Below are positions 32,016 through 42,525 of a DNA stretch of 64,000 nt, in pieces (the stretch's first letter is position 1; every line of letters begins with the position of its first letter). The stretch is from Emydura subglobosa (taxonomy: Eukaryota > Chordata > Testudines > Chelidae): the NCBI GenBank assembly GCA_007922225.1, contig ML680053.1, positions 3,691,660 to 3,755,659 of the forward strand, read 5' to 3'. The notes below the pieces were generated by a model. That model made no database searches, had not been told where the DNA came from, and saw only the letters and a list, made by a program, of their open reading frames with translations. Both the position numbers and the translations under genes were made by a program.

Positions 32016-33267
32016 TTTGCTGTTACTCGCCTTCATGTTGTTCTGACCCAGTTAAAGCCACTGAAGTTAATTAGAAAGGCCTGGTTGGCTTCGTTGTGCC
32101 TGTCGGTACCGCACAGTGGTTGTGGCTGTTATCAGCTGCACACGGGCTGCATCACACATTTATCCATAAAAGAGATCCCTTTATGACCGGTGTTTTAGAC
32201 TCTATCTTGTCACTTGGATCCCTTTGGCCCCTCTAGCTTTCTGCAAAGCGAAATGAAAGTATCAGATGGCAGCCCTGAAGGGACAGGACAGGATGGCCCT
32301 TTCACGACTGCACGGATTTGAGAAAGCGCTAATCGCCCATTGTTATGCTGCAGAATTCCTCATACAGTTGGGATTTCTCCCGGAGCCGATTGGACATGAT
32401 GGATGGCGGTAATTTTGTAGCTATGCCTGCTCTTAGGTTGCAGTTTTTCATGTTTTCTGCTGGGGGCGGGGGGGGGGGGGGGGTTGGAGTGGGGGGGAAT
32501 GTTTCCAATCAGTTCCAAGTCGAAGGCCTATATTTTATATAGCAGATTCCAACTGATGAGGTGTTTTCAAATGAAGGACTCCTGTCTGCAAACAAACATT
32601 AAATGCTGTCTGGTTTCACCTCCATGCACGCTGATTTATAGGGACCTTTTACTGGGTCGGGATCCAGATGTTTCTTCGGCTGAATTGGGCCCAAGGCAGC
32701 TTAAACCTATTTCCAAAAATAGGACTTTCTGCATGATCCTCCTCGTAAAACCACTTCCCCTCGATTTGTGTGTGGCACTCTTGCAATGAGCTTTTTGCTA
32801 CATTTTTCTCCCATCGTAAGATTAGCGAACTCACCATCCTAGCCCTGCTGAAGTCCCTGTTAATCGCAATGTTGCCAGCTCTCCCGTAATATAAGGAGCA
32901 AATTTCTTGGCCTGGTATGCAGCCCCTGCTGCGTAAAGACTCCTATAATTCATTGGGCTTTGGGACATGCCCTGTGTGATTTAGTCCTGTTCTGTGGGAA
33001 GATGGAGATGTTACAGGACTTACATAGCTCTGTCTATGGGAGCATTTGTTAATACAAAGATCGTCATCTATTGGGGCAAAAGGATACATAACATTGTTCA
33101 TAAGCTTATGGGACCAATAACAGCTATTGTGACCTGCACATGGCTCTCAGATTACACAGCTCTTCACAAGAAAGATAATTCTGGCCTCATGTTCATATGC
33201 AGCCTTTCATCTGTCCTAATATTCAGTCTTAATTTCCCTTTTGCTCAGTTCCACCCTGTGGTTCAGA
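32016..33267. other. Unclassified DNA with a poly-G tract
   Basis: No gene recognised. A G-rich run at 32,461-32,482 (gggggcggg then 14 or more G) is followed by a second G run at 32,491-32,497. The 148-codon frame at 32,994-33,440 runs into a MIR/L2 tail and has no domain, so it is not called. Confidence 0.45.
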
Positions 33268-33390
33268 TTATTTGTATTGTTGAAGCACCGAGGAGCCCCA
33301 GTCAGGAGCAGGGCCCATTGTGCCAGGCACTGTACAAACATCGAATGAAAAGACGGTCTCTGCACCAGACATCTTACAATTCATGGCTAT
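33268..33390 (-). repeat. MIR/L2-type tail, reverse strand
   Basis: ttatttgtattgttgaagca, then ccgaggagccccagtcagga, gcagggcccattgtgccagg, cactgtacaaacatcg and acatcttacaattc are the antisense tail phrases in order. Confidence 0.8.
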
Positions 33391-33984
33391 GTCATTCCTT
33401 GCCTGCATCCGAAACAACGCATATCCCTCAATGGCTGTAGTTCCCTCTGCTGTCGCTTGAGTTGCTGGGAATGGGTGGGGGAACTGCAGCTGAAAAGCAG
33501 GAATCAGGCTTGGGAAGGAGAGATCGTTTCCCCTCTAATCCTTAAAACAGAGTCTGTTTAAAACAAGAACTCTACTCAGCAGAGGAGTTTCAATCGCAAT
33601 AATTTAATAAAGCAAGCTGTGTTTTTTGTTCTGCCTGTTCTCAGGCCTCTGGGTCAGTGCTGCTCACTCTATTAGCTGTTCCTGCACATTGTCCGAAGCA
33701 GTCACCCATTAAGTACCTAATTAATCAGCGGTCTAAGCAGCGCTATGTCTCTGTCATGTGCGATTCCCATGAGCCCTGCTGGGAAAGGGGGAATTTTATG
33801 GAGTTTTTTTTATTGTGTTTCTTTATTTTGAAGCGGGGGCGTGGGGTTCTTTTGTGAATTTTTTACTACTCCTTATTATTTATTAGTAATCACCAAGGAT
33901 TTCCCCCTCCCCAAGCCTTCTCCAACTCTCCCCTCTGTCCCAAAGAAGTTAAATTCCTGGCCATGCTAGTACTAGAAGTGCGCA
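33391..33984. other. Unclassified DNA
   Basis: Nothing recognised. T- and G-rich runs at 33,803-33,850. Confidence 0.45.
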
Positions 33985-34215
33985 TAGGGCCTCGTATTCA
34001 TATGGTGCCCTGAGGACTGGAGTCCGGTAAGACAAACTCATAGTAAAAGATTGTCCCTGCTCTGAAGATCTTATCTAAATAGACCAGACAAAGGGAGGGG
34101 TGGGCGATAAATAGAGGCTCAGAGGTGAGGCGACTCACTGAAGGTCATTCATCTGGTCCCTGGCAAGGCTGGGGTTAGAACCCAGGTCTTCTGAATCCTA
34201 CTGTAAATGCCCTAC
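33985..34215 (-). repeat. MIR with tail, reverse strand
   Basis: The tail (catagtaaaagattgtccct, gctctgaagatcttatctaa) is followed by the core (agaggctcagaggtgaggcg, actcactgaaggtcattcat, ggggttagaacccaggtctt, ctgaatcctactgtaaatgc). The tRNA-related 5' end lies at the right, as expected for the reverse strand. Confidence 0.8.
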
Positions 34216-34420
34216 GCTGCAGGAGGCCGTTTTGTTTTGGTTGTCACTTTGTTGCTGATCTCCCTAATCGATGCCTATTGTTCGCGCCGGACCAGGGCAC
34301 TCCCTCTATAGTGAGAGCGATACAGAGCTAGGCGCTATGAGGGGGATTTTCAAAGGCACTCATTTGCTCACCACCCATTGAAAACTCAAAGGGGCTTAGG
34401 GGTGTGTGCGAGAGACATGG

Positions 34421-34446
34421 TGTGTGTGTGTGTGTGTGTGTGTGTG
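34421..34446. repeat. (GT)n microsatellite
   Basis: Thirteen GT units, with a few earlier interrupted GT units at 34,402-34,409. Confidence 0.95.
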
Positions 34447-34984
34447 CACGTATGTGCCATTTGTGCCTTTGAGAAACTCCGTGTTATAATCCCCTAGGAG
34501 AGAGAGAACAGAACAGGTCCAAACGGTTTGAACGGAGAGATTTCCATGAACTAACCTGCTTACTAAGGCAAAGCAGGCTTTTCCTGAGGAATGCCCAAGA
34601 AAAACACATAAGGAATTACCCCTCCTCCAAGGACATTGCTTTCTCTCTCACCTACCCTCCTTTCCAGTGAAGCCCCGGTGTGACCCGCTGGGAACTCATC
34701 ATATTTTGCATCCACAGACACTGGGTGGCTCAAGGGATCGAGTGAGCTTTTCCCTCCAGGCTGCCAGGTCACATTCATGCCAGGCCGGTGGTGACTGGAA
34801 GTTTATACCAGCTGCTAGTTGCTTGATGATCTCTGTGAAATGTGTTTGGTGTCCACATCACAAATTGAATGGTGCTAAGTTGCACCTTTGGCAGTTTCAG
34901 GGTTAATGATGGGAGGCGCCATGGAGGGGGGTACAATCCCGGAGATGGGCCCTCCAGGTCAGTGTTGCCATCTGTTGTTGTTCT
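34447..34984. other. Unclassified DNA
   Basis: No gene or repeat recognised. Confidence 0.45.
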
Positions 34985-35105
34985 CGTATGTATGCTTTTT
35001 TGGACAGGAACTGTCTTTTCATTACTTGTGTACAGCACCTAGCACAATGGAGGCCTGATTCCTGATCAACGCCTGTTGCTTCTGCTTAATAATAACAATA
35101 CTTTC
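34985..35105 (+). repeat. MIR/L2-type tail
   Basis: tttttggacaggaactgtct, then gtgtacagcacctagcacaa, tggaggcctgattcctgatc and a final taataataacaat. The ATA-rich 3' end is preserved. Confidence 0.8.
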
Positions 35106-35384
35106 TGGGCCTAAGGAAATACGGTAGCGTTTTCACTGCCTGTCCTGAGGCCATGGAGTTTGCTCTCTGAAGCTGCCATTCCAGCAAAATTCATGAGCGC
35201 TATAATCATGTATCCACAAGGGATTAAAAAAAAAAGGAAAAATAAACTATGCTAAGCAGTTGTTAGTGTTTGGCATCAGAAAATTATGGAAGGAATTAAA
35301 TAACATTAAATAGAAGCAGCAATGCAGCATTGCTGGTGCCAAGCGTTGAAAATCATAAGATTAGAATAAATGTTGGATTCTTCT

Positions 35385-35585
35385 GATGTCATCTTGTTCT
35401 TGAGTCTTTGGCTTTCAAGCTTTTCTCCACAACTGTGATGGCTAGAGACTTACTTCTGGCTGTTTTTGTTTTTTAAATGAAAACTGAGATTCTCAATATT
35501 CACATGACTCCAAGAGCTGGGGATTTAAGAAAAATGCCAAATGCCACAAGATTTGCCATCAAATTGTGAGCTGGCAATGTTGCCA
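35385..35585 (+). repeat. Dispersed repeat, copy A
   Basis: This 200-bp stretch aligns with 40,135-40,387. Shared phrases include cacatgactccaagagctgg (cacaggactccagggtctgg in the other copy), ggatttaagaaaaatgcc (ggctttaagaaaagcatt), cacaagatttgccatcaa (catgagacttgccataaa) and gctggcaatgttgcc (attggcaacattgctg). I do not know the family. Two collinear, diverged copies 4.7 kb apart show it is a real interspersed repeat. Confidence 0.65.
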
Positions 35586-35699
35586 CTATCAGAATGTGCA
35601 GATAGCTGCTGGCCTCATGAATAACTTTCTTGTAATTGTTTTCTCAATTCATGGAGGAGCAAAAGCATTTGTTATAACCGCGTGTGAATGCACTGACTG

Positions 35700-35925
35700 G
35701 AAATAAGGGGTACATTTTTAACAGTGAGGGTAATTAACTGTTGGAATCATTTACCAAGGCTGACGATGAGTTCTCCATCACAGGCAGTTTTTAAATCAAG
35801 ATTGAGTGTTTTAGAAAAACATCTGCTCTGGGAATTATTTTGGGAAAGTGCTATGGCAAGTTATACAGGAGATCAGACGAGATTATCACAATGGTACTGT
35901 CTGGCTTTGGAATCTATGAATGGAA
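35700..35925 (+). mobile_element. CR1 LINE 3' end (ATCTATGA tail)
   Basis: aaggggtacatttttaacag, then aattaactgttggaatcatt, taccaaggctgacgatgagt, tctccatcacaggcagtttt, agattgagtgttttagaaaa, atacaggagatcagacgaga and ctggctttggaatctatgaa. The complete CR1 3' UTR of the second tail type, ending cleanly. Confidence 0.92.
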
Positions 35926-36079
35926 GATGGTCCTGCCTTCTATGTGGGAGGCAGTACGGCCTAGCAGATAGGGCACTGGATAGGGAATCAGGAGAGCTGG
36001 TTTCTATTCCTTGCTCTGTCATTGTCTGAGTGTTACCAAGTCTCATGACTACTTTATGAATCACATGAGTTTAGCCAGA

Positions 36080-36559
36080 GCTGGAGCCAGTCTGGCTTTG
36101 ATATGAGAAGTTCCAGCCCCCTTGCAAATTTGCCTGGGTGGAACCCACCGTCCCCTGGATTGGGTGTCTTCACTGCCCCGCCTCCTGGGGAAGGGCAGCC
36201 TATCAGAGCTGCTGCAGGGAGCAGGCAGATCTCGCTCCCCCTTCCCGGTCAGGAGCTGACACCAACCTGTTTGGAGGGAGAGGGAGGTGAAGAATCTCGG
36301 AAGCTGCAGGAGAAGCAGAGTCGAGGAGGGGGCAGAATGATGGGAGAGCAGAATTAATTGCCAGGCAAGGGGCTAGGCAAATGCTGGGGGAAGAGTTCCT
36401 GCAGCAGGAGGCTGAAATTACCTTATCCAATTAATGGAGACGAGTGGGCAATGCTAATTGTCACACCCACACACTGGCGATGGGCAGGAGGATTTAAAAA
36501 ATCAGGACAGACCAAAGAACCACAATATACTCTTTGGCCCCAAAGTCAGTCGTCTGGTT
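36080..36559. other. Unclassified GC-rich DNA
   Basis: A purine- and GC-rich block (36,110-36,460) with overlapping chance open frames. It may be a GC-rich repeat, but no ends could be defined. Confidence 0.35.
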
Positions 36560-36630
36560 TTTTTCAGTCCCATGATTTGCTAGGGCCTGACTCATGACTT
36601 GTGAATTTTGGGGTTGGCAACACTGCCGAC
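36560..36630 (+). repeat. Short 'catgattt' dispersed repeat
   Basis: tttcagtcccatgatttgct, then agggcctgactcatgacttg, tgaattttggggttggcaac and actgcc. It resembles 15,205-15,245 and ends in 'ggcaaca.tgcc' like the repeats at 35.4 and 40.1 kb, so they may share a 3' end. Confidence 0.5.
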
Positions 36631-36815
36631 TGGCCGTGTGACCTTGTGCAAGTCATTTCACCCCTCCATGCCTCTGTTTCCCCTTCCGCTCGTTGTCTAT
36701 TTCGTCTGTAAGCCCTGTAGGGCAGGGACTGTATTTGTACATTACCCAGCACAATGGGGGCTCATCTCAGTTGGGGGCCTCTAGCAGCTACTGTTATACA
36801 AATGATCAATCATAA
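36625..36815 (+). repeat. MIR with tail, plus strand
   Basis: gactggccgtgtgaccttgt, then gcaagtcatttcacccctcc, atgcctctgtttcccctt, ctgtaagccctgtagggcag, ggactgtatttgtacattac, ccagcacaatgggggctcat and cagttgggggcctctagcag give a nearly complete MIR core plus tail in one orientation. Confidence 0.85.
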
Positions 36816-37764
36816 CAACATGTCTGGAGTCTAATTTACCAGGAAAACTCCACTGACGAGATTATAATTACAATTTAAATACATTTTTTTTCTCCCTCAC
36901 CGCGCTCCATGCACAATCAGGTTACAGGAAATTCAGAGCAGCTCTGTGGCATAATCAGGAGAGATTAATACTACTGTGTCCAGTGTTTTTCCACTGGTCC
37001 ACTCTCCGGCACCTACCCTTGTGTTATGAAGCATTCCGTCAGTGCAGTCGGGAGTTAGAAAGTTTCCAGGCTTGTTTCCCTTTCTCATTGGAGGTGGATT
37101 TATCTCCGCTTTGCAACACCCCAGTGTTTATTCTTCTGCTTCCCAAAGCTTCCCCCTCCCTTTACTGGTCCCTTTTGCTTGTGAATGAAAAGATGGATCA
37201 ATATTTTTTAAACTTTTGCCGCAATTACGTTCATTCCCCAACTGCTCCCCGAGGGAAGATCTACTTTTGGCTCCGCCTTCAGTTACAAATCCCTTTTCAA
37301 TATGTCAAGTGCTTCTAGCTGAACCTTAGTCAACCTGAAACATTGTTAAAGCTTCCCCCCCTCCTCCCCCCTCCCATCTCCCTTAGACAGTTCAAAGTTT
37401 CTCCACAGGGCGCTAGACATTCCTGCAGGATTTCTCCACTCACATAAATATCCCTCGTTGCCCTCCTCTTTCTAGACGAAGGGTGAAATTCACCCCTGTG
37501 CAGCAAAAAAGGTCCATGTGCCGTTTTTAGATCCATGTTAAACATTCGCTATCGGACTTAAGTGGTGTCTTTTTGTGGCTGTCGGCACGGAGGTGTATTT
37601 CTCTGTTAGAGTGCACGGCAATCACTGTGTAGAGCCGGACCTGAAACGGATCCAAATGATTGAGTGGGGCTTTCCGAAATCCCTCCCAGTGTAAACAAAG
37701 CTCTTTGTTTGTCGACGTGACTTAATTCTATTGCATCCAGAAATATGTCTGATCCAAAGGCCCT
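36816..37764. other. Unclassified DNA
   Basis: No gene or repeat recognised. A 111-codon open frame (36,983-37,318) has no domain and is judged chance. Confidence 0.45.
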
Positions 37765-37832
37765 GACATCGAGGATGAGACTAGATGACCTCCTGAGGTC
37801 CTTTCCAACCCTCATCTTCTATAAGATTCCCA
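37765..37832 (+). mobile_element. CR1 3' end scrap
   Basis: acatcgaggatgagactaga, then tgacctcctgaggtcctttc and caaccctcatcttctataag. Only about 65 bases of the CR1 3' UTR remain. It runs into a 'cccactgacttcaatgggct' MITE-like phrase. Confidence 0.8.
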
Positions 37833-38589
37833 CTGACTTCAATGGGCTTTGGACGGGGCCCTGTCAGAATAACTTCTTTTCACCCTGCAGAGTCCCAGTC
37901 GTGCCTGTCCCATACACCAGTCGTCCAGTGTCTCTGCAGCGAGCAGTCTGATGTCGGGAGGACTCATCGGAGTCACTCTTTTCAAAGGTTTTATTTTTCC
38001 CTTTCTCCCCCATTAACCAGTTCAGAATTAAACGTGGAATTGAGGCTGCTAGTCAAGCCCTGATTTTCAGAGGCACCGCGGGCCCACAGCTCCACTTGAA
38101 GTCTTAATGTCTCTGTGGTGCAGATATTTGTTCAGTCTGGGATCAGTTTCACTCACTGTCGTCTCTCCCACTCAGTCCTTTCCCTTGACTAAAGCTCCTT
38201 TTGCCTGCTCCTGATCTCAGCATGGTACCGTCTGTCATGCCCTTCCCTCCCACCCCCCACAAACTAGTCCCCTATTTCCTGCTAGCCGAGTCTCCCCCCT
38301 GCCAAGCCTTGCTCTCACCACCTTTCTTCTGGGGTTCCTTCCTTCCTTCCTTCCTTCGTTGCAGTACCCATACCCCCTGGAGTCAGTGCATCCTGACCTC
38401 TGCCGTGTGATAGGGGTGTAACCTTTTATCATCCTCCCCATGTCATGTGGCTGGGACTAGGCAAAAAAGAAACGTTTATTGCGAGTACTCCTTTGTGTTG
38501 CAGCTCTATTCCTGCCTTGTTCTCCTGAACAGTTTTCACCTCTTGCTCTCTTTTCCATGCACTTGTCTTGTGCCTTACCCTGTGTTTGC
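37833..38589. other. Unclassified DNA with (TTCC)n
   Basis: Nothing coding recognised. A (ttcc)n run of about five and a half units lies at 38,335-38,357. Confidence 0.5.
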
Positions 38590-38665
38590 CTTACCTGTGT
38601 TAAAACGTAAGCTCTTTGGGGCTGGGACTGTGTATAAAGCACTATGTACATTTATGGTGCCACAG
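38590..38665 (+). repeat. MIR/L2-type tail
   Basis: gtgttaaaacgtaagctctt, then tggggctgggactgtgtata, aagcactatgtacatttatg and gtgcc. It is the central part of the tail; the stretch before it may be its diverged 5' part. Confidence 0.7.
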
Positions 38666-39669
38666 AATTATTTTTAATGATCATGAAAAGCCATTTATTG
38701 AGTATTTAGTAGCCAGTATGAAATATTTAATACTGGTTCCATTTTTACAAACTTTCAAAGGGACAATCTCTCAGTAAAAGTAGCATAGTCTACATTTGAA
38801 TCCATTAATTAGCACAGTTTAGTTGTGATTTGGGCTTCCTATGCAGCAGAGTAAATTTACACCAATTATTTCCTCTGAAATACAGATAGCAACTTTATTC
38901 CTCTGGGGCAAAATTCTGTTCTCAATGCTAATATGCAAATCCCTTTGGCTGACATTCCACCACCTTTCATGCCACTTACAACCATTGATGTTAACTGAAC
39001 TTACACAGGGTCAAACTTGGCCCAGATGCTTTGGTTAAAACTCTTTTCCCATCCAAGTTTTTCCTGGGCCCCTTTAATTCCTCTCCCACAGAGGTCTCCC
39101 CCATAGTTTCCAGAGCAGACTGTGGGTGGAAGAATTAACCAATTTGCTTTTATTTACATGGCAGAGTTTATGTGACTCACTGTGTAAATATATCACAGCA
39201 TCTCTAAGACAAGAACAAATTATGTTTAAGTAAACTGAGGCAGGATATGGGCACTTAAAGGGTAAACAGTACGAGTGTGTCATAGAATTTCCTGTATATG
39301 CCTTATCTCTGGGAGAGCTGGCGTGAAGTCATCGAGTAGATTTTTTTATTATTATTATTATTTGAAAGGCCGGCTGCTATAGCTGACATCAAAGATGCAT
39401 TATATGTTGCTCATTCCTTGAGTTGCAGTGTGCGTGTTCCAGAGCCGAAAATATTCTACCACAAAAGAATTTCCAAAGCGCTCTAGTTTAATTAGACTGA
39501 TCACTGGAAGCTTCCCCACAGAGAATTCTGTCACACAGTTGGGCTTAGCGACAGCCTGGTGTCCATATATAGGAAGCTTTCCATATCTTCCATGGGGCAT
39601 GGAAACGCTGCTATGCCAAGGGGTCATAGCCTGGGTGTCCTGGCATGGGTCCAGTTGAGCAACTATATT
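38666..39669. other. Unclassified DNA
   Basis: No gene or repeat recognised. A short (tta)n run lies at about 39,347-39,362. Confidence 0.45.
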
Positions 39670-39800
39670 CTGCATACCTTTAATTTTCATAAATAGACAA
39701 GGTGGGTCAGGTAATAGCTTTGATTGGATCAATAAAGATATTATATGACCTACCTTGTGTCTCTAACCTCCTGGGACCAACACAGCTACAACAACACTGC
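39670..39800 (+). mobile_element. Penelope-like hairpin end
   Basis: The left piece agacaaggtgggtcaggtaa, then tagctttgattggatc is in inverted orientation relative to the right piece aataaagatattatatgacc, then taccttgtgtctctaacctc, ctgggaccaacacagctaca and acaacactgc. The right piece shares its phrases with the inverted segment at 26,632-26,698. A foldback of one element end on itself fits the inverted pseudo-LTR structure of Penelope-like elements. No coding part remains. Confidence 0.55.
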
Positions 39801-40134
39801 AGGCAGCAATGGAAGATATTTAATTTCCTATATAATTTCAATCAGGCACACTATTGTAATGGGCAGGCTGGCCTGTGTTTACCACTGCTCTCTACTGGAC
39901 GGAATTGGAAGTCTTCAACAGTGCGTCGTTCTCTAGGCTACGCCCAGTAACGCTAACAATGAATGAAAGTTCTCCTCTAGCTCTGTTGGTGAGAATCGTA
40001 TGGGTTTGGGACTGGGGGTGTCAAAGATCTGTCACCATGAAGTTCCAGGTGACCATAGTGTGCAGCCATGATACCCATCAGACCCTTGGTGGCTGGGGTT
40101 TTGTTACAGTAACCATCCCCTTCAAATTATGGGA

Positions 40135-40387
40135 TTGTTTTAGAAATCATGAGATTTTGAATAACAACTTTTTGCTTCGTTTTCTTCTGTGTTGTCCAAT
40201 GTCCTAGTTTTTAGGGATCACAGTTCCAAGCTTTTTGCTGGAAATAACAGGAACTAGAAACTTTTTTTTTTTTAAATGAGGTTGATCATGTCACCTAATC
40301 ACAGGACTCCAGGGTCTGGGGCTTTAAGAAAAGCATTACATTTCATGAGACTTGCCATAAAAACATGACAATTGGCAACATTGCTGC
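40135..40387 (+). repeat. Dispersed repeat, copy B
   Basis: The partner of 35,385-35,585, with the same order of phrases and the same end (ggcaacattgctgc). This copy extends further upstream (tttagaaatcatgagatttt). An internal T12 run lies at about 40,263-40,274. Confidence 0.65.
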
Positions 40388-41079
40388 AATATAAGACTCT
40401 GCAGGGTGAAAAAATATATAGGATTCATTCACTGGGAAAATAAAACAGGGAGAGAGGAGTTGAGATATATTCCTTTTCACTTTCTAACCTGAACCCCTGC
40501 ATGCAATTGCTGTGTGCAATTAAACAGCTACTCTCCTCCCTCTAGAGATGGCTGCATTTCAATGAGAGTCCTTCATTCGAATTCGTTCATAAGTGAACTT
40601 TAGCTATCCAGCCCGGTCCTACTATCCTTGCTCATGGAAAGTCACCACTCTTGCAGCTAGTCCCACTGAGTCCAATGGACCAGCTGTGTGAGAAGCTGAA
40701 TCTGGATAGGCCCCACTTACATCCTACTTGCTAAATGGTGCGTAGGTTTTGTTATTAAGTGGTGAATAAGCCTTGTTGCTGGGCCTTTGCACAGGCGGTG
40801 AATTTCACCCTTAGTTTGTAGTCACTTAGTATTCTTATCCCGAAAGGTTCTAATGGCTGCCATCAAGTCAGTCTTTGATCCAGAGACCATCACTGAGCTG
40901 GTTAAAGCCGATGCGTGTACCAAGCACCCTTCTTAGAGGCTCAATGAAGGAGCAATCAAACCACGCTGTTGTGGTAGAGACAACTGGAAACAACGGAAGC
41001 TATTGCCCAAGTCACTAAGCTGCATGGGAAGGCCTGAGCAAAGTTATCCCAGGTAGATTAACCAGGGTTTGCCATCACA
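40388..41079. other. Unclassified DNA with a MITE-like arm
   Basis: No gene recognised. About 40,615-40,725 (ggtcctactatccttgctca, then tagtcccactgagtccaatg and tgaatctggatagg) resembles one diverged palindromic MITE. Confidence 0.4.
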
Positions 41080-41640
41080 GTGGCATCATTTGTCCCATGG
41101 GGGCCCCTACCTGTACGGAGGATGCCATTTTGCTTTACAAAATGGCGTCCTCAGGACATTGTGACCTCGCATGTCCCACATGGAGGACACCATTTTGCTC
41201 GGGGCTCCATACAGGTTGGACATGTTCCAGCTCCACTGCAACTGTATTTGTCACCAGGGACAAGTCCCCATGTCAGGAGGTCCCCCTCACTGCCTTGGGG
41301 CCCCTGCAATTGCATGGGATGCATGTGCCTAACGCCATCACCCGGCAAACACAGGGAGTAAGAGTTTGGGTTTGCAGGCTGTGTGGGCGTTAGAGGCAGA
41401 AAGCCTGGAGAAGCAGTTCTGAATAGGGTCCTGAGAGGAAACAGAGAGATGGAGGTTCTTGGACACACAAGTTGCTGGAGTGGCAAACTTGGGGATTTCT
41501 GAGCCAGGAAACTGCCCGCTGTTGTTTCTGCACTGTGCTCAGGGAAGCAGGATTTGGTGTACGTTCTTTGTAAATAAACAAGATGACACCAAAGAAATAT
41601 CTGACTCATGTCCCTGATTTCTCCTCCTAATGGAAATAAC
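41080..41640 (+). mobile_element. LTR-like element, plus strand
   Basis: The 3' half looks like an LTR: gcaggctgtgtgggcgttag, then gaggcagaaagcctggagaa, atttctgagccaggaaactg and a poly(A) signal in gtaaataaacaagatgacac (aataaa at 41,573-41,578). A short U5-like tail ends near 41,640. The 5' half holds a hairpin (41,118-41,132 against 41,138-41,152) related to modules in the hAT-like element at 24.7 kb. The TG/CA ends and target duplication are not resolved. The LTR assignment rests partly on recall of a turtle repeat. Confidence 0.5.
41573..41578 (+). promoter_or_regulatory. Poly(A) signal of the LTR-like element
   Basis: aataaa inside gtaaataaacaag, about 60 bases before the probable right end of the LTR-like element. 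Confidence 0.4.
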
Positions 41641-41969
41641 CCTGCCAGATCGTGAATCTTGGCTAATCACTTGGGCCATGGGGTTTGGAACCGTCTGGTC
41701 TGATGATTGGATCTTGCAGACATACAGCACAAATCTCTCTCACCTCCTCCACCAGCCAGGAACACGTGGGACATTGTGGGAGTGAGGGAGGTGAAGAGGA
41801 AAGGAAAAGCTTGTAACACCAACGTGGGAAAAGAGCGGAATGCATAGATTTGCTCATCTACAAAGAGTTGGCTGGAGCGATAAGAAATTAAAATAAATGT
41901 GCAGCGGGCAGAGCACGCCAAGCCACCATAACAAACGGCAAGAGACACAAGGATGAGTTCACTACAGGT
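41641..41969. other. Unclassified DNA
   Basis: Nothing recognised between the LTR-like element and the CR1 piece. Confidence 0.4.
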
Positions 41970-42140
41970 TCATCCTGACAAACTCCAGCGAGAAAGCGAA
42001 CATCCAAAGAAAGGTAATGAAAATGATTACAGGCAATGGGATTATGGGGAGGGAGGTTTGGACGAGGAGAGATTAAAACGTCTGTCTCTTTGGAAAGAGG
42101 AGTGAGACCGGTTCTGATTAAGCTGTATGAAACAATGCCT
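41970..42140 (+). mobile_element. CR1 LINE fragment (after ORF2)
   Basis: catcctgacaaactccagcg, then aaaggtaatgaaaatgatta, caggcaatgggattatgggg, gacgaggagagattaaaacg and gtctgtctctttggaaag follow the CR1 stretch just after the ORF2 C-terminus ('aatgattagggga', 'gagaggagattaaa..act'). No 3' end is attached. Confidence 0.65.
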
Positions 42141-42204
42141 GGCAGAGTGATGCTTTTATGTACCCTTTCCCATAAGAGAGGGGAAAAGGTGCTTTGGATA
42201 ATCG

Positions 42205-42330
42205 GTCTTGTCTGTTTAGATTGTAAACTCTTTAACGCAGGGGCTGCCTCAGTGAATATACATCAAATCCAATGGGGCCCTGATCACAGTCAAACCTCTA
42301 CAGCAATCATCAGCATTTCCTGTTGCCTGG
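42205..42330 (+). repeat. MIR/L2-type tail
   Basis: tcttgtctgtttagattgta, then aactctttaacgcaggggct, ccaatggggccctgatcaca and gtcaaacctctacagcaat. Plus orientation. Confidence 0.75.
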
Positions 42331-42374
42331 GTAGTGGTGGCCTAGAGGCCTTGGTATCTACACTGCTAGCCACC

Positions 42375-42525
42375 TCAAGTGTATGCCCATTTTACAGATG
42401 GGGAACTGAGGCACAGAGACTAAGTCACTTGCCCAAGGTCACATAAGAGGTCTGTGGCAAAGTGGGGTTTGAACCCAGTTTCAGGTAAGTACCCTAACCA
42501 CTGGACCAGCCTTCCTCTCCTCTAC
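42375..42525 (-). repeat. MIR, reverse strand
   Basis: cattttacagatggggaact, then gaggcacagagactaagtca, cttgcccaaggtcacataag, gtggggtttgaacccagttt and taccctaaccactggacc. One of the best preserved MIR cores here. It is opposite in strand to the tail just upstream, so these are two separate insertions. Confidence 0.9.

Noticed and set aside
32461..32497. Poly-G tract as a regulatory G-quadruplex
   Set aside because: It could fold as one, but there is no gene nearby to regulate and simple slippage explains it.
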